Assembly (NCBI GenBank): GCA_002388885.1
Contig: DGNI01000149.1
Coordinates: 16,064-21,495 of the forward strand
Source of the DNA: Parvularculaceae bacterium UBA4496
GTDB lineage: Bacteria > Pseudomonadota > Alphaproteobacteria > Caulobacterales > Parvularculaceae
Direction: 5' to 3'
Length of the DNA: 5,432 nucleotides
The notes under the pieces are model-generated. The model was given only the letters and a program-made list of their open reading frames with translations. It made no database searches and was not told the DNA's origin. The position numbers were made by a program, and so were the translations under genes. Shown here piece after piece: positions 4,776 through 5,432 of this stretch. Positions within the stretch are counted from its first letter, which is position 1; the number at the start of each line of letters is the position of its first letter.

Positions 4776-5432
4776 TCAATCTGTGACTTTATCGCGCAAG
4801 ATTTCCTGTTGCCTCGCCTCGCCCGGGAAATCCTCTTCAATCCATTGCGCTTCGATATCAGCAAGGATTTTTGAAACGCGCCGTCCGGGTTCGACGCCTG
4901 CGTCCACTATATGTTTACCGGAGACAGAAAGCACTGGGGCGGGCATTTCATCGACAGCAACGCGCAAACGCTTGAACTCAACCTTATCGATACGCATTCG
5001 CGCCGCCGCTAATAGAATAGAATCTGAGACGACATCTTTTCCCATACGGTAGATCATCGTCTTAACGCTGCGCGCATCCAGTCCGGCGGCGATCTGATTG
5101 ACTGCCTTGAGCGCCTGAGATCGTTCCGCCTTTTCTGCATTTGAAAGCCGCAGGCGCCGGGCGACGCCATCACCCTCCTCACCGTAAAGCGCCGCCAGCA
5201 TCAGCGGCGCTGACGCTGATGCGTCCAGCTCTTTCATTCGTTTCGCGACCTGCAATTGGGGTTTGGTTTCCCAAATCTCCGCAAGAACGCCGCTCTCCGC
5301 CATTGCTTCAAGTGCGAACGCAGCGCGCGGTAATGACAGGATGCCTGTCATCTCGGCGCCGATGCGCTCTGCAGACAGTTTTGCAATGCCGCCCTTTAGC
5401 GCCGCGCAAGCGGCAAGACCTTCTTCATCGAA
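4776..5432 (-). CDS. cca: CCA tRNA nucleotidyltransferase / poly(A) polymerase family protein (C-terminal part, 5' end off the window)
   Basis: The frame is open to the window edge, so the 218 residues seen are the C-terminal part; the ATG at 5351 is internal. The first residues, FDEEGLAACAALKGGIAKLS followed by AERIGAEM, match the start of the RNA-binding helical region that follows the catalytic domain in class II CCA-adding enzymes. The stretch ALEAMAESGVLAEIW is also typical. The family adds or repairs the CCA end of tRNAs with CTP and ATP. Its nucleotidyltransferase domain with the GxD/E-x-D metal site lies beyond position 5432 and is unseen. The gene ends in TGA at 4776-4778, about 100 bp before the acyl-CoA ligase start on the same strand. 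A true poly(A) polymerase of the same superfamily cannot be excluded, but a single copy in alphaproteobacteria is usually the CCA enzyme. Confidence 0.85.
   Translation of the reverse strand, partial: FDEEGLAACAALKGGIAKLSAERIGAEMTGILSLPRAAFALEAMAESGVLAEIWETKPQLQVAKRMKELDASASAPLMLAALYGEEGDGVARRLRLSNAEKAERSQALKAVNQIAAGLDARSVKTMIYRMGKDVVSDSILLAAARMRIDKVEFKRLRVAVDEMPAPVLSVSGKHIVDAGVEPGRRVSKILADIEAQWIEEDFPGEARQQEILRDKVTD

Overview
The window looks like bacterial chromosome, probably from an alphaproteobacterium. The grounds are the style of the CCA-adding enzyme and the AlkK/DmdB-type acyl-CoA ligase, plus moderate-to-high GC in the flanking genes; this is an inference from recognition, not a search. 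All supported genes lie on the minus strand, so the transcription order runs from high to low coordinates: 3' part of a tRNA nucleotidyltransferase gene, acyl-CoA ligase, a gene-poor ~500 bp stretch, a complete retron, then the start of a type I restriction-modification methylase gene.

Right part (3055-5432): core metabolism. The partial cca-like gene (4776-5432) is followed after about 100 bp by an acyl-CoA ligase gene (3055-4674). The ligase has its own good candidate promoter (TTGACC, 17 nt, TTTTAT) and a strong ribosome binding site.

Middle (2560-3054): no convincing gene. It holds a 10-bp direct repeat (TTTGTTGGTA twice, 12 bp apart) of the kind found near P4-type integrase genes. Just before it lies a sequence with the exact geometry of a tRNA 3' end. 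Together they suggest an old integration site. A 34-nt two-part hairpin lies nearer the ligase gene.

Left-centre (556-2545): the main discovery, a complete Ec67 (Eco2)-like retron. The protein is a reverse transcriptase fused to a C-terminal Toprim nuclease domain (585 aa from the preferred start). Directly upstream is a recognisable msr-msd non-coding RNA (2358-2500), framed by a perfect 14-bp inverted repeat (a1/a2). The branching guanosine follows a1, as in Ec67. The longest open frame for the protein begins inside the msd, so the true start is downstream at about 2313. Known retrons of this class (RT-Toprim, type I-C) are anti-phage systems in which RT plus msDNA control the toxic Toprim effector.

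Left end (1-341): the N-terminal 113 codons of an HsdM-type DNA methyltransferase on the same strand. The retron therefore sits next to a restriction-modification locus, as expected of a defence island. The retron and its upstream region look richer in A/T by eye than the flanking genes, consistent with horizontal acquisition.
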